Shown here: one piece after another, positions 15,447-15,915 of the stretch
Layout of the letters: every line of letters begins with the position of its first letter
Position numbering within the stretch: the stretch's first letter is position 1
Source: Deltaproteobacteria bacterium RIFOXYA12_FULL_61_11
GTDB taxonomy: Bacteria > Bdellovibrionota_F > JAHFAK01 > YA12-FULL-61-11
DNA: 15,915 nucleotides
Assembly: GCA_001799195.1 (NCBI GenBank)
Contig: MGSU01000058.1
Span: forward strand, 1 to 15,915
Reading direction: 5' to 3'
Program-made: the position numbers and the translations under genes
Notes under the pieces: generated by a model
What the model was told of the DNA's origin: nothing
Database searches by the model: none
What the model saw: only the letters and a program-made list of their open reading frames with translations

Positions 15447-15463
15447 TTAACCATCTGGTTTAA
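15447..15463. repeat. Near-palindrome between the ClpP-like gene and the LEA-type gene
   Basis: TTAACCA (15447-15453) and TGGTTTAA (15456-15463) are inverted copies differing by one extra T. Read on the minus strand the hairpin is followed, 5 bases on, by TGTTTTTC, so it could be a weak terminator for the gene ending at 15529. An operator for the ClpP-like gene is also possible. The rest of 15356-15528 shows no convincing promoter and no gene. Confidence 0.25.
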
Positions 15464-15528
15464 TGAAGATCATCCTGCACGTTGGGCTGCCGGGCTGCAA
15501 TGATCCCGGCAGGCGCACCGACCTCTGC

Positions 15529-15915
15529 TCAAAGCTTTCGCGCAGTGCGAGCAGCCTCGTCGAGCAGCTCCCGACCGTCCAAATCATACTCTCCCTGCAC
15601 GTCGAGCGGGAAGTCGAGCAAGCCGAGCGGGGTCTCGGCCCAGAAACGCCCCCAGATACGGTACTCGACGGTGTCGAAGAGCAGGAAGCGGAGGCTGGAG
15701 AGGAGGGGCAAGGTCACCAGGAGCGGGATGACCACGGTGGTGCCGGAGAGAAGTTCGATCCGGCGCTCGAGCGTTTCCTCTTTGGATTCCGTACCTTCAA
15801 CCTCGATCTGATAGTGGATCTTCTCGATATGGGCATCTCGGTCGTCGAGGTTGTGGACCTCGACCTCGCTCTGCAGAGTAACCTCGAGCAGCTTCACCTC
15901 GAGGATCCGCACGCC
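15529..15915 (-). CDS. LEA14/WHy-domain (LEA type 2) protein, N-terminus cut by window edge
   Basis: The minus-strand frame is open from the window edge and gives 129 residues without its start; the GTG at 15912 is more likely an internal Val than the start. The sequence fits the WHy/LEA14 domain, a beta-sandwich. ILEVKLLEVTLQSEVEVHNL matches the pattern of the first strands (SxVxVxNPN, here HNLDDRD). IHYQIEVEG is the paired strand. IELLSGTTVVIPLLVTLPLL is the Gly-turn plus IPV strand. VEYRIWGRFWAETPLG to YDLDG closes the sheet. Bacterial members are usually lipoproteins with a short N-terminal signal, so roughly 30-40 residues are probably missing. Roles proposed for the family are desiccation or stress tolerance and protein or lipid binding; the precise role here is unknown. 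A near-palindrome lies about 65 bases after the stop. Confidence 0.7.
   Translation of the reverse strand, partial: GVRILEVKLLEVTLQSEVEVHNLDDRDAHIEKIHYQIEVEGTESKEETLERRIELLSGTTVVIPLLVTLPLLSSLRFLLFDTVEYRIWGRFWAETPLGLLDFPLDVQGEYDLDGRELLDEAARTARKL

Overview
The window is GC-rich bacterial DNA with strong C/G preference at third codon positions. It is dense with exported proteins: six genes encode probable or possible lipoproteins, and three more carry signal peptides or membrane segments. Large surface beta-propellers, a Cys-rich-plus-lysozyme lipoprotein, an ECF sigma module and a C+ (zinc-type) L28 protein suggest a Gram-negative bacterium of the Myxococcota/Bradymonadota (former deltaproteobacterial) kind. 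That placement is an inference from style; no phylogenetic marker was aligned.

Left part (1-7229). A lipoprotein gene cut by the left edge (minus) diverges from a tight plus-strand operon of three paralogous beta-propeller lipoproteins (310-4846), each joined to the next by an ATGA overlap. rpmB (L28) follows under its own good promoter, then a 671-residue PQQ-type propeller protein with about 16 blade repeats.

Middle (7295-11498). A minus-strand lipoprotein with a Cys-rich middle and a C-terminal lysozyme/transglycosylase-like domain diverges from a YihG-type acyltransferase, with back-to-back promoters between them. Just behind the acyltransferase lies a 654-residue exported helical-repeat protein of unknown role. 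It converges on a tiny 55-residue lipoprotein gene, and the two stop codons share the same four bases (CTAA).

Right part (11664-15915). A minus-strand operon encodes an ECF sigma factor, a one-TM anti-sigma candidate and a Spy/CnrX-like LTXXQ periplasmic protein, i.e. a Cnr-like envelope or metal stress module. It diverges from a YihY/BrkB membrane protein. Next comes a secreted ClpP-like serine protease (minus) whose Ser-His-Asp spacing equals that of ClpP. The window ends in a LEA14/WHy-type protein cut by the right edge (minus).

The common theme is the cell envelope: sensing (ECF module), lipid modification (acyltransferase), peptidoglycan cutting (lysozyme-like domain), proteolysis outside the cytoplasm (ClpP-like) and a set of surface or periplasmic propellers. 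The strongest candidates for something little described are the three-propeller lipoprotein operon, the exported ClpP-like protease and the convergent pair at 9370-11498. No tRNA, rRNA, CRISPR array, insertion sequence or phage gene was seen. No stretch longer than 300 bases lacks a gene.
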